Both the position numbers and the translations under genes were made by a program. Shown here piece after piece: positions 16,015-25,408 of a stretch of DNA of 64,000 nucleotides. The notes under the pieces were generated by a model. The model saw nothing but the letters and a program-made list of their open reading frames with translations, was not told the DNA's origin and did not search any database. This DNA is from Chryseobacterium phocaeense (GTDB taxonomy: Bacteria; Bacteroidota; Bacteroidia; Flavobacteriales; Weeksellaceae), in assembly GCF_900169075.1 (NCBI RefSeq), contig NZ_LT827015.1, positions 1,550,001 through 1,614,000 on the forward strand, read 5' to 3'. Numbering within the stretch: position 1 is the first letter of the stretch; every line of letters starts with the position of its first letter.

Positions 16015-16605
16015 TTATTGCAGCGAATCAAAATAAGTTCTAAGTCCTTTTAAATAAATGAGATATACTGATTTTGAATTTTCTAGCTTCCCTAAATTTC
16101 TGACGCCCCAATACCCGGACATGACGAAAACAGCCACTTCCTTCCCGTTGACATGGTCTTTTACGGTTCCTAGTTTCTTTCCGCTTTCAATGCACGAAAT
16201 TATAGCATTTTCCCAACGCCCGGAGAGCTCATTTAGTGCTTTTGTAAAATCTACATGCCAGGGAGCCATTTCCTGGGTGAAATTGGAGGTAGGGCAGCCA
16301 TATTCTACTTTCAGGAAATCATTTTCCATTAAAATACCGTATACCTGCCGGTAGATGGTTTCAAGAGGATTTTCAGTGTTCAGGAGCGGCTCAATGAAAG
16401 TTTCTTTAAAGTTATTTTTGAGAAGTTCATTAATGATCGCCAGGCCCATTTCATCTTTGGTTTTGAAATGGTAATAGAAAGCTCCTTTGGTGACCTGTGT
16501 GGTCGCAATGATTTCATCTACGCTGGTGGTCTGATACCCTTTCGCATAGATCAGTTCAAAGGCTTTCTGCAGGATGTTCAGACGGGTAGCTTCTGATTTT
16601 TTCAT
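16015..16605 (-). CDS. TetR/AcrR family transcriptional regulator
   Basis: 196 residues. An N-terminal TetR helix-turn-helix (about 8-55, GYQTTSVDEIIATTQVTKGAFYYHFKTKDEM) precedes a helical ligand domain with several aromatic residues. It lies upstream of, and in line with, the membrane/rhodanese operon, separated by the perfect palindrome at 15980-16003, and is divergent from an MFS efflux gene at 16760. It may repress either or both. The ligand is unknown. Confidence 0.92.
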   Translation of the reverse strand: MKKSEATRLNILQKAFELIYAKGYQTTSVDEIIATTQVTKGAFYYHFKTKDEMGLAIINELLKNNFKETFIEPLLNTENPLETIYRQVYGILMENDFLKVEYGCPTSNFTQEMAPWHVDFTKALNELSGRWENAIISCIESGKKLGTVKDHVNGKEVAVFVMSGYWGVRNLGKLENSKSVYLIYLKGLRTYFDSLQ

Positions 16606-16759
16606 AAATGAATATTGACTTTAGTACAAAGGAACGGAATTTTTGCAGAAAAAAAGAAAACTATTATTATTCTGATACTATACTAGAATTTAAATTATTT
16701 TCATAATAGAACAATTCGCCGGAAATTTGCCTTGTCAAAACACAACAAATAACAACGCA

Positions 16760-17980
16760 ATGAATTATCAAAAAGAAATACAGATCAATACAAAGTCGGC
16801 AGGAAAAAGCAAAGGTCTTCCGGCTGCTTTGTGGGCACTCACCATCAGTGCATTTGGAATCGGAACCACGGAATTCGTTATTGTAGGGCTTCTTCCTACG
16901 GTAGCCGGAGATCTCGGCATCAGCATTCCTTCAGCAGGGCTTCTGGTAAGCTTATATGCTATCGGAGTAGCCATTGGAGCTCCTGTTCTGACGGCATTAA
17001 CCGGGAAAATACCACGTAAAACCTTGCTGATCTCCATTATGATGCTTTTCGTGATCGGAAACGGGCTGGCTTCCATCGCACCGGGATTTTTCACTTTGGT
17101 CATGGCCAGAATTCTGACAGGATTTGCGCATGGGGTTTATTTTTCCATCGGTTCTACGATTGCTGCATCACTGGTGCCGGAAGAGAAAAGGGCAACTGCC
17201 ATTTCAATTATGTTTGCAGGGCTTACCCTCGCTATCGTGACGGGAGTTCCGCTGGGAACCTTTATTGGTCAGCATTTCGGATGGAGAGCCACTTTTATTG
17301 GGGTGTCAATTCTCGGAATCATTGGATTACTGGCGAGTATGTTCCTGGTTCCCAATAACCTGAAAAGTGATCAGACCGCTTCTTTGAAAAGCCTTCCCAA
17401 AGTATTAGGAAACAGACGGATGATTTTTGCGTTTTTAATGACGGCAATGGGGTATGGGGGAACATTTGTTGTTTTCACGTATTTATCGCCTATTTTACAG
17501 GAAATCACAGGCTTTCAGGAGTCTACGGTTACGTTTATTCTGCTTATTTACGGGATTGCCATTGCATTAGGAAACCTTTTAGGCGGAAAAACAGCCAATA
17601 AAAACCCTTTACAAGCACTTCTCTGGATGTTCGGGGCTCAGGGATTGGTATTGCTGGCGTTTTATTTCACAGCCGGCAGCCAGATTTTAAGTATTATCAC
17701 CTTATTTCTTTTGGGAGGTCTGTCATTTGCAAGTGTACCAGGACTTCAGCTTTTGGTCGTTCAGATTGCGGAAAAAGAGCTTCCGGGAACAGAAGATGTA
17801 GCGTCAGGAATTAATATCGCGGCTTTCAATATCGGGATTGCGGTGGGTTCATACACAGGCGGTATTGTGGTTACTTCTTCACTGGGACTGGCAAGTACGC
17901 CATGGATCGGGGCTTTATTTTTACTGGCAACCGTAGTGATTACCGTGTACAGCATCCGTCTTCACAAAAATCAAAAATAA
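16760..17980 (+). CDS. MFS transporter (AraJ/DHA1-type efflux)
   Basis: 406 residues from the ATG at 16760; the longer frame starts with TTG. Twelve membrane segments are visible. The region SAFGIGTTEFVIVGLLPTVAGDLGIS is the hallmark of the AraJ/YdhP-like DHA1 drug-efflux branch, and the loop GKIPRKTLL corresponds to the MFS motif A position. The substrate is unknown. It is divergent from the TetR gene with 154 bases between starts, a typical efflux/repressor pairing. Confidence 0.92.
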   Translation: MNYQKEIQINTKSAGKSKGLPAALWALTISAFGIGTTEFVIVGLLPTVAGDLGISIPSAGLLVSLYAIGVAIGAPVLTALTGKIPRKTLLISIMMLFVIGNGLASIAPGFFTLVMARILTGFAHGVYFSIGSTIAASLVPEEKRATAISIMFAGLTLAIVTGVPLGTFIGQHFGWRATFIGVSILGIIGLLASMFLVPNNLKSDQTASLKSLPKVLGNRRMIFAFLMTAMGYGGTFVVFTYLSPILQEITGFQESTVTFILLIYGIAIALGNLLGGKTANKNPLQALLWMFGAQGLVLLAFYFTAGSQILSIITLFLLGGLSFASVPGLQLLVVQIAEKELPGTEDVASGINIAAFNIGIAVGSYTGGIVVTSSLGLASTPWIGALFLLATVVITVYSIRLHKNQK

Positions 17981-18003
17981 TTTCACCTGTTTATTATATT
18001 TTC

Positions 18004-18035
18004 AAAAGCTGTTCTTTACCGGGACAGCCTTTTTT
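18004..18035 (+). terminator. Terminator after the MFS gene
   Basis: GCTGT (18008-18012) pairs with ACAGC (18024-18028), flanked by an A-run and a T-run. Confidence 0.65.
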
Positions 18036-18042
18036 ATATCCG

Positions 18043-18084
18043 CTCACCCTCAGCCTCAATCTTAGCCTTAGCCTCACCCTCATA
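18043..18084. repeat. Degenerate hexamer array
   Basis: Seven 6-base units of the form CTNANC/T (CTCACC, CTCAGC, CTTAGC and similar) between the MFS terminator and the end of the phosphoesterase gene, overlapping that gene's stop region by a few bases. Confidence 0.7.
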
Positions 18085-18724
18085 TCTCATGAATCTCAGA
18101 ATCCGTAAACACGAAAAATTTTCCGCCTTTGGGAATATTCCGCGTATCCAATCCTGTAAATTCACTGAAGGCAGGTAGTAAAAGTTGATTTTTTGTTTGA
18201 ACAAAACATGGCAGTCTGATACTTTTTACCGAGGAATTCAATACAATACCCGGATGGATGTGTCCTGTAATCTGAAATTCAGACCGCGTTGTATCAAAAT
18301 CATGAATGAATGTAAAACCATCAATGGTAAGGGAATCTCTCTTAACATTCAAACATAATTTTTTTTCCAGTGCAGCAGACAAACGGTCATGGTTTCCTTT
18401 GATAAGGATAAAATCCAGATCAGGATATTGGTTTCTCCAGCTGCAGAATTCATCCACATCAGAATTATCGCCGGCATGAAGCAGATCTCCAACGACGATA
18501 AATTTTTCCGGCTGAAAATAAGCAATAAGAACGGAAAGCCGTTCCAGATCACTTTTCATAATATAACTGGCCACTGCAATCCCGTTTTTACGGAAATGGG
18601 CTGTTTTCCCGATATGCAGATCAGAAAGAATCAATGCTTTCTCTTTTTTCCAGAACGCGGCCCGCTGATTGGTTAATGTGAATATTTCGTTGTTAAGGCT
18701 GATATTTTTTTCGGCGATGTTCAA
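18080..18724 (-). CDS. pdeM: Ligase-associated DNA damage response endonuclease/phosphoesterase
   Basis: A 214-residue calcineurin-like metallophosphoesterase. Metal-binding motifs seen are SDLHIGKTAHF (about 33-43), GDLLHAGDN near 78, GNHD near 107 and GHIHPG near 150. This is the MPE component of the bacterial ligase-associated repair cassette, a Mn-dependent nuclease in characterised members. It lies downstream of helicase, ligase and exonuclease on the same strand, separated from the helicase by a 212-base repeat-rich gap, so co-transcription with them is less certain than among the other three. Confidence 0.9.
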   Translation of the reverse strand: MNIAEKNISLNNEIFTLTNQRAAFWKKEKALILSDLHIGKTAHFRKNGIAVASYIMKSDLERLSVLIAYFQPEKFIVVGDLLHAGDNSDVDEFCSWRNQYPDLDFILIKGNHDRLSAALEKKLCLNVKRDSLTIDGFTFIHDFDTTRSEFQITGHIHPGIVLNSSVKSIRLPCFVQTKNQLLLPAFSEFTGLDTRNIPKGGKFFVFTDSEIHEI

Positions 18725-18751
18725 TTTTTGTAAAATGTATATTAGTAAGTT

Positions 18752-18775
18752 GTATTAATGTATTAATGTATTAAC
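18752..18775. repeat. Octamer array
   Basis: Two identical GTATTAAT units (18752-18767) and one GTATTAAC unit (18768-18775) directly upstream of the phosphoesterase gene. Confidence 0.65.
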
Positions 18776-18852
18776 GTAAAATGTATTCATGATGTTGAGC
18801 TGCGTGTAAAATTATAGTATAAAGAAAAAGCTCTGTTCCTCAACTAGCCACC

Positions 18853-18920
18853 AAATCCAGGATCTCACAACCAGCACCTAGCAACCAAACTCATCACTCA
18901 TAATTTATAACTTTAAACTC
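18853..18920. repeat. Heptamer-based intergenic element, copy 1
   Basis: Matches the reverse complement of 62429-62497, including an 18-base identity (18888-18905 with 62444-62461). The other copy contains exactly one extra 7-base unit. It lies between helicase and phosphoesterase genes. Confidence 0.7.
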
Positions 18921-18936
18921 TAAAACTCTAACACCC

Positions 18937-21384
18937 TCAAACCCTCCTTCCCGCCTGTTCCACCATCTTCCTGATCCTCGCATCCAGGCTTTCACTGGAA
19001 AGCGTCTGCCTCAGGCTGTCTACTTTGATCGGGAAACTCAAAGGGGTAAAGGTATGGGAATATTTTAAAATGATTTTTGACCGTTCAATTCTTTTAAAGG
19101 CTTCCACCAGGCGCTGCTCCTGAAGCTGCATATTAAAGACTTCGGTATAGGCCTGCCTTACAAGGAAATGATCCTGGTCATAATCTTCGAGGACTTTAAA
19201 GATCAGGCCGGCAGAGCTTTGTAAGGATTTGTTGGAACGTTGTTTTCCCGCATAATTCTGGATGACCATGCCGGAAATCACCGCAATATCCCTGAATTTC
19301 CGTCTTGCCATTTCTGCTGAATTGATGCTGGCAATTACGTCGTTCATCAGGTTTTTGCGGGTAAGTATTTTGTGGAGATTCTCTTCATTTAACGGAATTT
19401 CTTTATCACTGAACAGCTCAAAACCGTAATCATTCATCGCCATGGAAAAGGAGATAGGAGCGAGCTTTGAAATGCGGTAAGCGATCAGTGCAGCCATCAC
19501 TTCGTGTACCAGACGGCCTTCGAAGGGATACATGAAGAGATGATAGCCTTCCCGGTTTTTAATCAGCTCCACCAGAAATTCATCTTCTTTGGGGATATGG
19601 GAGTTTTTTTCCTGATTGGCCAGCAATGGATGTAAAAACTTCAGTTCTTTTTCTGACGCTTTCGGATTGAGGGCATGCGAAAGCTTTTCTCTTAAAAAAT
19701 GGCCTAAATTAGAGCTTAAAGGAAGTCTTCCCCCCAAATAGCTCGGTGCTATGGCCTTTCCTTTTGCTGCCCGGACAAATACGGTCATATCCTTGATCAT
19801 TGCGACTTCAAGGGTTCGTCCTGCCAGAATAAATTTTTCTTCTTTCTTTAGCTTTGATATAAAATACTCTTCCACCATCCCGATGTAGCCTCCGGAAATA
19901 AATTTCACTTTCAGCATGGCATCGCTTACAATTACGCCCATATTCATCCGGTGAAGCATGGCTATTTTTCTTGACGTTACTTTGTACAGACCATCTTCCA
20001 TGATCACGATTTTATGGAATTCTTCATAGCTTTTCAATACACTCCCGCCGATGGTCAGGAAATCAAGGATGCTCTTCCATTCCTGGTCTGTCATTTCCTG
20101 GAAAGCAAATGTCTTTTTGATCCTTTCGAATGTTTCTTCAGGATAAAATCCATCTCCGACTGCTAAAGTCATGAGAAACTGAACGAGTACATCAAAGCAT
20201 AAAACCTGCGGTTCACGAGGCTCTATAACCTTCTGTTTCACCGCTTCTTTCAAAGCAGCCACTTCGATCAGCTCAAGGGAATGGGTGGGAACACAGTAAA
20301 TTTTAGACGTTTCAAAAGGGGAGTGCCCGCTCCGTCCGGCCCGCTGCAGAAACCTGGCCACTCCTTTTGCGGAACCGACCTGAATAACGGTATCCACAGG
20401 TTTAAAATCAATTCCGAGATCTAAGGAAGAGGTAGAAACTACCGCTTTCAGCTTACCGGAACTTAAATTTTCCTCAATCCAGATCCGGAGATGAGCATCA
20501 ATAGAGCTGTGGTGGATAGCAATTTGTCCTGCAAAATCGGGATAAACATCCAGCAGAAGCTGATACCACATTTCACTCTGGCTCCGGGTGTTGGTGAACA
20601 CAATGGTAGATTTCGAATTAAGAATAATAGGCACAATCTTATCGGCTAATTTTGCTCCTAAATGGCCTGCCCAGGGAAGAATTTCAACCTCGTTGGGGAT
20701 GACCGGAATAATGTCTATCTTCTTTTGCTCTTTGGCTGTAATTTTCGTTTTTTTAATTTCATAGGGAATTAAAACATCCATAGCTTCTTCCAGATTTCCA
20801 ATAGTAGCCGTAATTCCCCATATTTTTATTTTGGGAACATATTTTCTTAACTGTGAAATGGCAAGTTCAACCATAACGCCACGTTTTGAGCCCAGCAATT
20901 CATGCCATTCATCCACAGCAACACATTTTGTATCCTGGAAAAAACGGACGTGGTTTTTCTGGCCTAAAAGCAAGTGAAGACTTTCTGGAGTAACGACCAG
21001 TATTTCCGGCATATTCCGGATCTGCTGCTGTTTTACTTTTTGTTCTGTATCTCCGTTTCTGACGCCAATAGACCAGTCGAGGCCGATTTCATCCACCGCT
21101 TCCTGCATAGCCTTTGCAATATCCTTGGACAGTGACCGAAGGGGAGTGATCCAGACCATCTTCAGTCCTTTTTTATAGTTTTCAGGATGGTTCATAAAGT
21201 CTGAGACCAAAGCAAGGAATACAGAAAATGTTTTTCCGAAACCTGTTGGCGCAACGACCATTCCGCTGTATCCGTTTCCGAATTTCTGCCAGGTATCGAT
21301 CTGAAATTTGAATGGGGAAATACCTTTATCGGCCATCCACTGCTGAATGACCCTGAATCCGTTGGTATTTTCAAATGCTTTCAA
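18937..21384 (-). CDS. Ligase-associated DNA damage response DEXH-box helicase (Lhr-like)
   Basis: 815 residues, close to the usual length of the Lhr-core helicase. Walker A VAPTGFGKT has its lysine at K51, the Walker B box is DEWH at 158-161, and motif VI appears as QRAGRSGH; the remainder is the Lhr-type winged helix and beta-barrel (DUF4145-like) region. It is an ATP-driven 3'-5' DNA translocase acting in DNA repair. It starts 2 bases after the ligase stop, so the two are an operon. Characterised relatives in Pseudomonas co-occur with the same ligase, exonuclease and phosphoesterase. Confidence 0.94.
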   Translation of the reverse strand: MKAFENTNGFRVIQQWMADKGISPFKFQIDTWQKFGNGYSGMVVAPTGFGKTFSVFLALVSDFMNHPENYKKGLKMVWITPLRSLSKDIAKAMQEAVDEIGLDWSIGVRNGDTEQKVKQQQIRNMPEILVVTPESLHLLLGQKNHVRFFQDTKCVAVDEWHELLGSKRGVMVELAISQLRKYVPKIKIWGITATIGNLEEAMDVLIPYEIKKTKITAKEQKKIDIIPVIPNEVEILPWAGHLGAKLADKIVPIILNSKSTIVFTNTRSQSEMWYQLLLDVYPDFAGQIAIHHSSIDAHLRIWIEENLSSGKLKAVVSTSSLDLGIDFKPVDTVIQVGSAKGVARFLQRAGRSGHSPFETSKIYCVPTHSLELIEVAALKEAVKQKVIEPREPQVLCFDVLVQFLMTLAVGDGFYPEETFERIKKTFAFQEMTDQEWKSILDFLTIGGSVLKSYEEFHKIVIMEDGLYKVTSRKIAMLHRMNMGVIVSDAMLKVKFISGGYIGMVEEYFISKLKKEEKFILAGRTLEVAMIKDMTVFVRAAKGKAIAPSYLGGRLPLSSNLGHFLREKLSHALNPKASEKELKFLHPLLANQEKNSHIPKEDEFLVELIKNREGYHLFMYPFEGRLVHEVMAALIAYRISKLAPISFSMAMNDYGFELFSDKEIPLNEENLHKILTRKNLMNDVIASINSAEMARRKFRDIAVISGMVIQNYAGKQRSNKSLQSSAGLIFKVLEDYDQDHFLVRQAYTEVFNMQLQEQRLVEAFKRIERSKIILKYSHTFTPLSFPIKVDSLRQTLSSESLDARIRKMVEQAGRRV

Positions 21385-21385
21385 A

Positions 21386-22966
21386 TTATTGGATCAGTTT
21401 TTTTATTTCTTCAAGTTCGTCAATTTCGTCTACAGTTTTGTCTTTCCGCCACCTTACAATTCTTGGAAATCTTAGCGCCACACCGCTTTTGTGCCTGCTG
21501 CTGAATCCTATACCTTCAAAGGCAATTTCAAATACAAGCTCTGCTTTCACCGTTCGTACCGGGCCGAATTTTTCTATTGCATTTTTATTCACAAACTTAC
21601 TGACTTCCATAATTTCTTTGTCGGTAAGCCCGGAATACGCTTTTGCAATGGTCATCAGGCTGTCACCATTTTTTACGGCAAAGGTATAATCAGTGTAGTA
21701 TGCACTTCTTCTTCCGCTGCCTTTTTGGGCATAAATCAAGACTGCATCTATAGTGAGCGGGCTGACTTTCCATTTCCACCAGTCACCTTTTTTTCTTCCT
21801 GCATGATAAGGAGAATTTTTCAGCTTAAGCATTAAACCTTCACTGTTGATTTCCCTGGATTCCTCACGGATTATATTGAGGGCTTCCCAATGTTCAAAAG
21901 AGATAACCTGCGAAAGTTTAATTTTCTCAGGGCTTTCATTCAGCAATAATTCTTCCAGCATGGCCCGTCTGGCGGACATGGGTTTCTCCCGGAGATCAGT
22001 TCCTTCAAGCTCTAAAAGATCATAAACAAAAACTTCAATCGGAATATCTGCCAGCATTTTTTTAGTTAAAGTTTTCCTGTTTAATCTTTTTTGTAATTCA
22101 TTAAAATTTAAAACATTAGAGTCCTTTACCGCAAGTATTTCTCCATCTAAAACAAAGTTACCTTTCATAGCCTGAACCACTTCTTTTATTTCCGGAAACT
22201 GTTCTGTGATGAGCTCTTCACCTCTTGACCAGATAAAGACTTCATCGTTCCTGCGGATGATCTGGCCGCGGATTCCGTCCCATTTGTATTCTATCTGCCA
22301 TTCATCAGGACTGCCAAGTTCTTCCAGCTCTTTTTCCAGCGGATAGGCCAGGCAGAAAGGATAAGGTTTGGAATTATCCGGATTGATATTTTCTGCCGAG
22401 ATCAGTTCCTGAAATGAAACCTCACCGGGGATCCATTTTCCCATCAGGCTGTGCATCAATGTGCTGGATTCCTGGGATGAGAATCTGGTCAGCGCATTGA
22501 TCAGTGTTTTATCAGAAACCCCGATCCGGAAGCTTCCTCCTAATAATTTATTGAATATCAGCCGTTCTGTATAATCCAGTCCGTTCCATGATTGCAGTAC
22601 AAATTCTTTTTTTTCACCTTCAGATTGATCTTTTAAATTAACGATATCCGTCATCCACTGGGAAAGCGTACGGTCTATTTTTTCCGAAGGCGGGGGCAGG
22701 ATCAGCGACAGGGTTTCTCCCAGGTCTCCTACTGAAGAATAGCTTTCCTGAAACAGCCAGAACGGCAGCTTTGTGATTTCCAGCGCCCATTCTTTCATAT
22801 AATTGGTATTGACATTCCTTTTGGGACGTTTTCCGGTAAACAGGGCAATAAACCATACTTTATCCTCGTCCGGGGCACGTTCCAGATAATCGATAATGGC
22901 GTCTATTTTCGCATTGGTCTTGTTGGTGGTTTCCAAAGCGTTGATGAGATCTGCGAAATGTTTCAT
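21386..22966 (-). CDS. ATP-dependent DNA ligase of the ligase-associated repair cassette
   Basis: 526 residues: N-terminal DNA-binding region (about 1-200), adenylation domain with catalytic Lys228 in YKWDGIRG, motif III FVLDGEILA, motif IV SEGLMLK and motif V WWKWK, then the OB domain (about 420-526). It seals nicks with ATP, unlike the housekeeping NAD-dependent LigA. It is encoded 2 bases upstream of the helicase and overlaps the exonuclease gene by 4 bases (ATGA), so exonuclease, ligase and helicase are tightly coupled. Confidence 0.95.
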   Translation of the reverse strand: MKHFADLINALETTNKTNAKIDAIIDYLERAPDEDKVWFIALFTGKRPKRNVNTNYMKEWALEITKLPFWLFQESYSSVGDLGETLSLILPPPSEKIDRTLSQWMTDIVNLKDQSEGEKKEFVLQSWNGLDYTERLIFNKLLGGSFRIGVSDKTLINALTRFSSQESSTLMHSLMGKWIPGEVSFQELISAENINPDNSKPYPFCLAYPLEKELEELGSPDEWQIEYKWDGIRGQIIRRNDEVFIWSRGEELITEQFPEIKEVVQAMKGNFVLDGEILAVKDSNVLNFNELQKRLNRKTLTKKMLADIPIEVFVYDLLELEGTDLREKPMSARRAMLEELLLNESPEKIKLSQVISFEHWEALNIIREESREINSEGLMLKLKNSPYHAGRKKGDWWKWKVSPLTIDAVLIYAQKGSGRRSAYYTDYTFAVKNGDSLMTIAKAYSGLTDKEIMEVSKFVNKNAIEKFGPVRTVKAELVFEIAFEGIGFSSRHKSGVALRFPRIVRWRKDKTVDEIDELEEIKKLIQ

Positions 22967-23985
22967 GGCTCCGGATTTTCAATGATTTCTTTTTCAGCTT
23001 CTTCCTCATCTTCCCCGAACTGGGTCTGTACAACATCCGCTTTGATGCCGATTTCATTCAGGTATTTTGAAAATATTTCGGTCTGTCCGTGGGTAACGTG
23101 CACCAGTTCGGCTTCTGTAGCTTTTACGGTCTGTAGTAATCCCTTCCAGTCTGCGTGGTCGCTCATGGCAAATCCCGCATCTGCACTTCGCCATCTTCGG
23201 GCACCGCGTACCTGCATCCATCCGGAACAAATGGCAGTGGCCGCATCTGGTATTTTCCGGATAATATTGCTGTCTAAAAGTGCCGGAGGAACGATGACAA
23301 TTTCATGCTGGACTTCTTTTACATTCTCTCTGAAGTCGGCAATCTGATATTCCGGAAGATCAATTCCGACAGATTCAAACGCTTCATTCAGTTTTCCGAT
23401 GGAATAATGGACATATATATTTCCCAAACCTTCTACCGCTTTCATAATTCGCTGTGCTTTTCCCAATGAATAACCGATGAATACAGATGTTTTTGCATTT
23501 TCCCGGTTTTTCAGCACCCAGGTTTGAAGCTTTTGGTTTAGATCAGGAACATCCAGCCAGTTGTAGACAGGCAGTCCGAAAGTGCTTTCCGTCACAAACT
23601 CATTACATTTTACCAGCTCAAAAGGCGTACTGAGACCATCTTCCTGCACTTTATAATCTCCGGAAATCACAGTGATATAGCCTTTATATTCCAATCTTAC
23701 CTGTGCTGAACCGATAATGTGACCGGCCGGATGCAGTGAAATTTTCACTCCGTTGATGGTAAGTACTTCGCCATATTCAGCACCCTGACATTCAATATCA
23801 GGCCCGATTCTTTGATAGAGAATAGGTTTTGTGTAGTGATGACAAAGATATTTTTTCATTCCCCAGCGGGCATGGTCTGCATGTCCGTGTGTGATGACAG
23901 CTAAGTCAACAGGCCTCCAGGGATCAATATAAAATTTCCCCTGCGGACAATAAATTCCTTTGCTTGTAAATGTGATTAGTTTCAA
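22963..23985 (-). CDS. Ligase-associated DNA damage response exonuclease (MBL fold)
   Basis: A metallo-beta-lactamase/beta-CASP-like nuclease with the metal motif HGHADH, the HPAGHIIGSAQV stretch and a C-terminal SDHADW. I use the TTG at 23985 because it gives MKLITFTSKGIYCPQGKFYIDPWRPVD, the usual start of this family, with 340 residues. The longer frame to 24087 adds 34 hydrophobic residues atypical for the family. It is the first gene of the three-gene coupled cassette with ligase and helicase. The downstream end overlaps the ligase start (ATGA). Confidence 0.9.
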   Translation of the reverse strand: MKLITFTSKGIYCPQGKFYIDPWRPVDLAVITHGHADHARWGMKKYLCHHYTKPILYQRIGPDIECQGAEYGEVLTINGVKISLHPAGHIIGSAQVRLEYKGYITVISGDYKVQEDGLSTPFELVKCNEFVTESTFGLPVYNWLDVPDLNQKLQTWVLKNRENAKTSVFIGYSLGKAQRIMKAVEGLGNIYVHYSIGKLNEAFESVGIDLPEYQIADFRENVKEVQHEIVIVPPALLDSNIIRKIPDAATAICSGWMQVRGARRWRSADAGFAMSDHADWKGLLQTVKATEAELVHVTHGQTEIFSKYLNEIGIKADVVQTQFGEDEEEAEKEIIENPEP

Positions 23986-24192
23986 TGGTGTGATCGGTTT
24001 AATAGTTATCTTCAAAAATCCCACCAAAATAGGCTGATCAATAAATTTTATAATAAAGTATGGTATGTAAAAACTCAGCGGAAACACCTCTTGTGTATTC
24101 TGAACTTTTCAGCAATAGAACATTGAGCTTTTCACCAATAAAAATCGTTCTGGAATCTTTGAAATTTGTATCTGTAACAATAATAAAACAAA

Positions 24193-24984
24193 ATGAGCAA
24201 AACAATTTTAATTACAGGTGCAGCAAGCGGTCTCGGAAAAATAGCCGCATTTGATCTTGCCGGAAAAGGACATAAGGTAATTGCAACAGCACAGGTGTAT
24301 CCACAGATGAGTGATTTAATCCGTGAAGCCAAAGAGCAGGGAATAGAACTTACAGTGGATAAGCTGGATGTTACTGATTCGCGCGATATTGCTTACATTC
24401 ATCAAAAATATGATATTGATATCCTGATCAGTAATGCAGGAATTATGGAAGGCGGACCTATTGCAGAACAGCCGCTGGAGCTCGTTCGCTCTATGTTTGA
24501 TGTAAATGTTTTTGGAGGATTGGAACTTGCTCAGGGTTTTATCAAAAAATTCGTTGAGCAGAAGAAGCCGGGTAAAATCGTATTTACAACTTCAATGGGA
24601 GGTTTATGGACTGTTCCTTACGTAGCAGCCTATTGTGCTTCAAAATATGCCATGGAATCTATTGCAGAAGGCTTGAAAACCGAACTGGCTCCGTTCAATA
24701 TCAAAATTGCCACATGCAATCCGGGTGTTTTTGGAACAGGATTCAATGACAGGGGAGTAGATTCTATTTTCCGCTGGTATAATCCGGAAGTGAATTTCAC
24801 TCCAGACTCTGCATTGGATGGAGTAGCTGATTCATTAGCTCATCAGCTGGATCCGCAGTCTATGGCTGACGTGATTGTGAACGTGGCTTTAGATGAAAAT
24901 TCCAATTTCAGAAATGTACATCCGAAAGAAACGGAAGATTTTGTAAAACAGCTTCAGGCAGATGCCTGGACGGCAAAAAGTTAA
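24193..24984 (+). CDS. SDR family oxidoreductase
   Basis: 263 residues. TGAASGLG cofactor motif at 8-15, NAG near 86 and catalytic YCASK near 150. The C-terminal NPGVFGTGFNDRG is typical of the retinol-dehydrogenase-like classical SDR subgroup. Substrate unknown. It leads a three-gene run: a GlcG-type protein 3 bases downstream, then an AraC regulator, so the unit may be an autoregulated detoxification operon. Divergent from the DNA-repair cassette. Confidence 0.92.
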   Translation: MSKTILITGAASGLGKIAAFDLAGKGHKVIATAQVYPQMSDLIREAKEQGIELTVDKLDVTDSRDIAYIHQKYDIDILISNAGIMEGGPIAEQPLELVRSMFDVNVFGGLELAQGFIKKFVEQKKPGKIVFTTSMGGLWTVPYVAAYCASKYAMESIAEGLKTELAPFNIKIATCNPGVFGTGFNDRGVDSIFRWYNPEVNFTPDSALDGVADSLAHQLDPQSMADVIVNVALDENSNFRNVHPKETEDFVKQLQADAWTAKS

Positions 24985-24987
24985 ATC

Positions 24988-25389
24988 ATGGAGATCACGT
25001 ACAAACAGGCTGCCAAGGTACTTGATGCAGCTATAGAAAAAGCAGGATCCATGAATATTCAGGTAAGTCTGGCAGTGGTGGATGCAGGAGGACATCTGAT
25101 GGCCATGGCAAGGCTGGACAGTGTCTGGGGTGTTATTGATTTTGCCTTTAAAAAGGCAAGAACAGCAGTGATGTTCGGAATAGACAGCGAGGTGATGGGA
25201 AGCATTATTTCCGGAACGGATATTCATGGATATGGCATGCTGAATTCCAATGACGGACTTCTGACGATTGCAGGTGGAGTAGTGATCAAAGACAGCGAAG
25301 GAAAAATCATCGGGGCTATCGCATCTTCCGGCGGAACTCCTGAGCAGGATAAAGAGATTGCGGCTGCCGGTGCTGCGGTTTTATCTTAA
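24988..25389 (+). CDS. GlcG/HbpS family (haem-binding-like) protein
   Basis: 133 residues covering the whole GlcG/HbpS domain (KVLDAAIEKAGSMNIQVSLAVVDAGGHLMAMARLD and AGGVVIKDSEGKIIGAIASSGGTPEQDKEIA). Members bind haem or corrinoids, or assist dehydrogenases (PduO C-terminal domain relatives); which applies here is not visible. It starts 3 bases after the SDR stop and is followed by an AraC gene whose ATG lies 19 bases on. Cytoplasmic; no signal peptide. Confidence 0.9.
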   Translation: MEITYKQAAKVLDAAIEKAGSMNIQVSLAVVDAGGHLMAMARLDSVWGVIDFAFKKARTAVMFGIDSEVMGSIISGTDIHGYGMLNSNDGLLTIAGGVVIKDSEGKIIGAIASSGGTPEQDKEIAAAGAAVLS

Positions 25390-25408
25390 ATTTCAGATAT
25401 TTGCAGGT

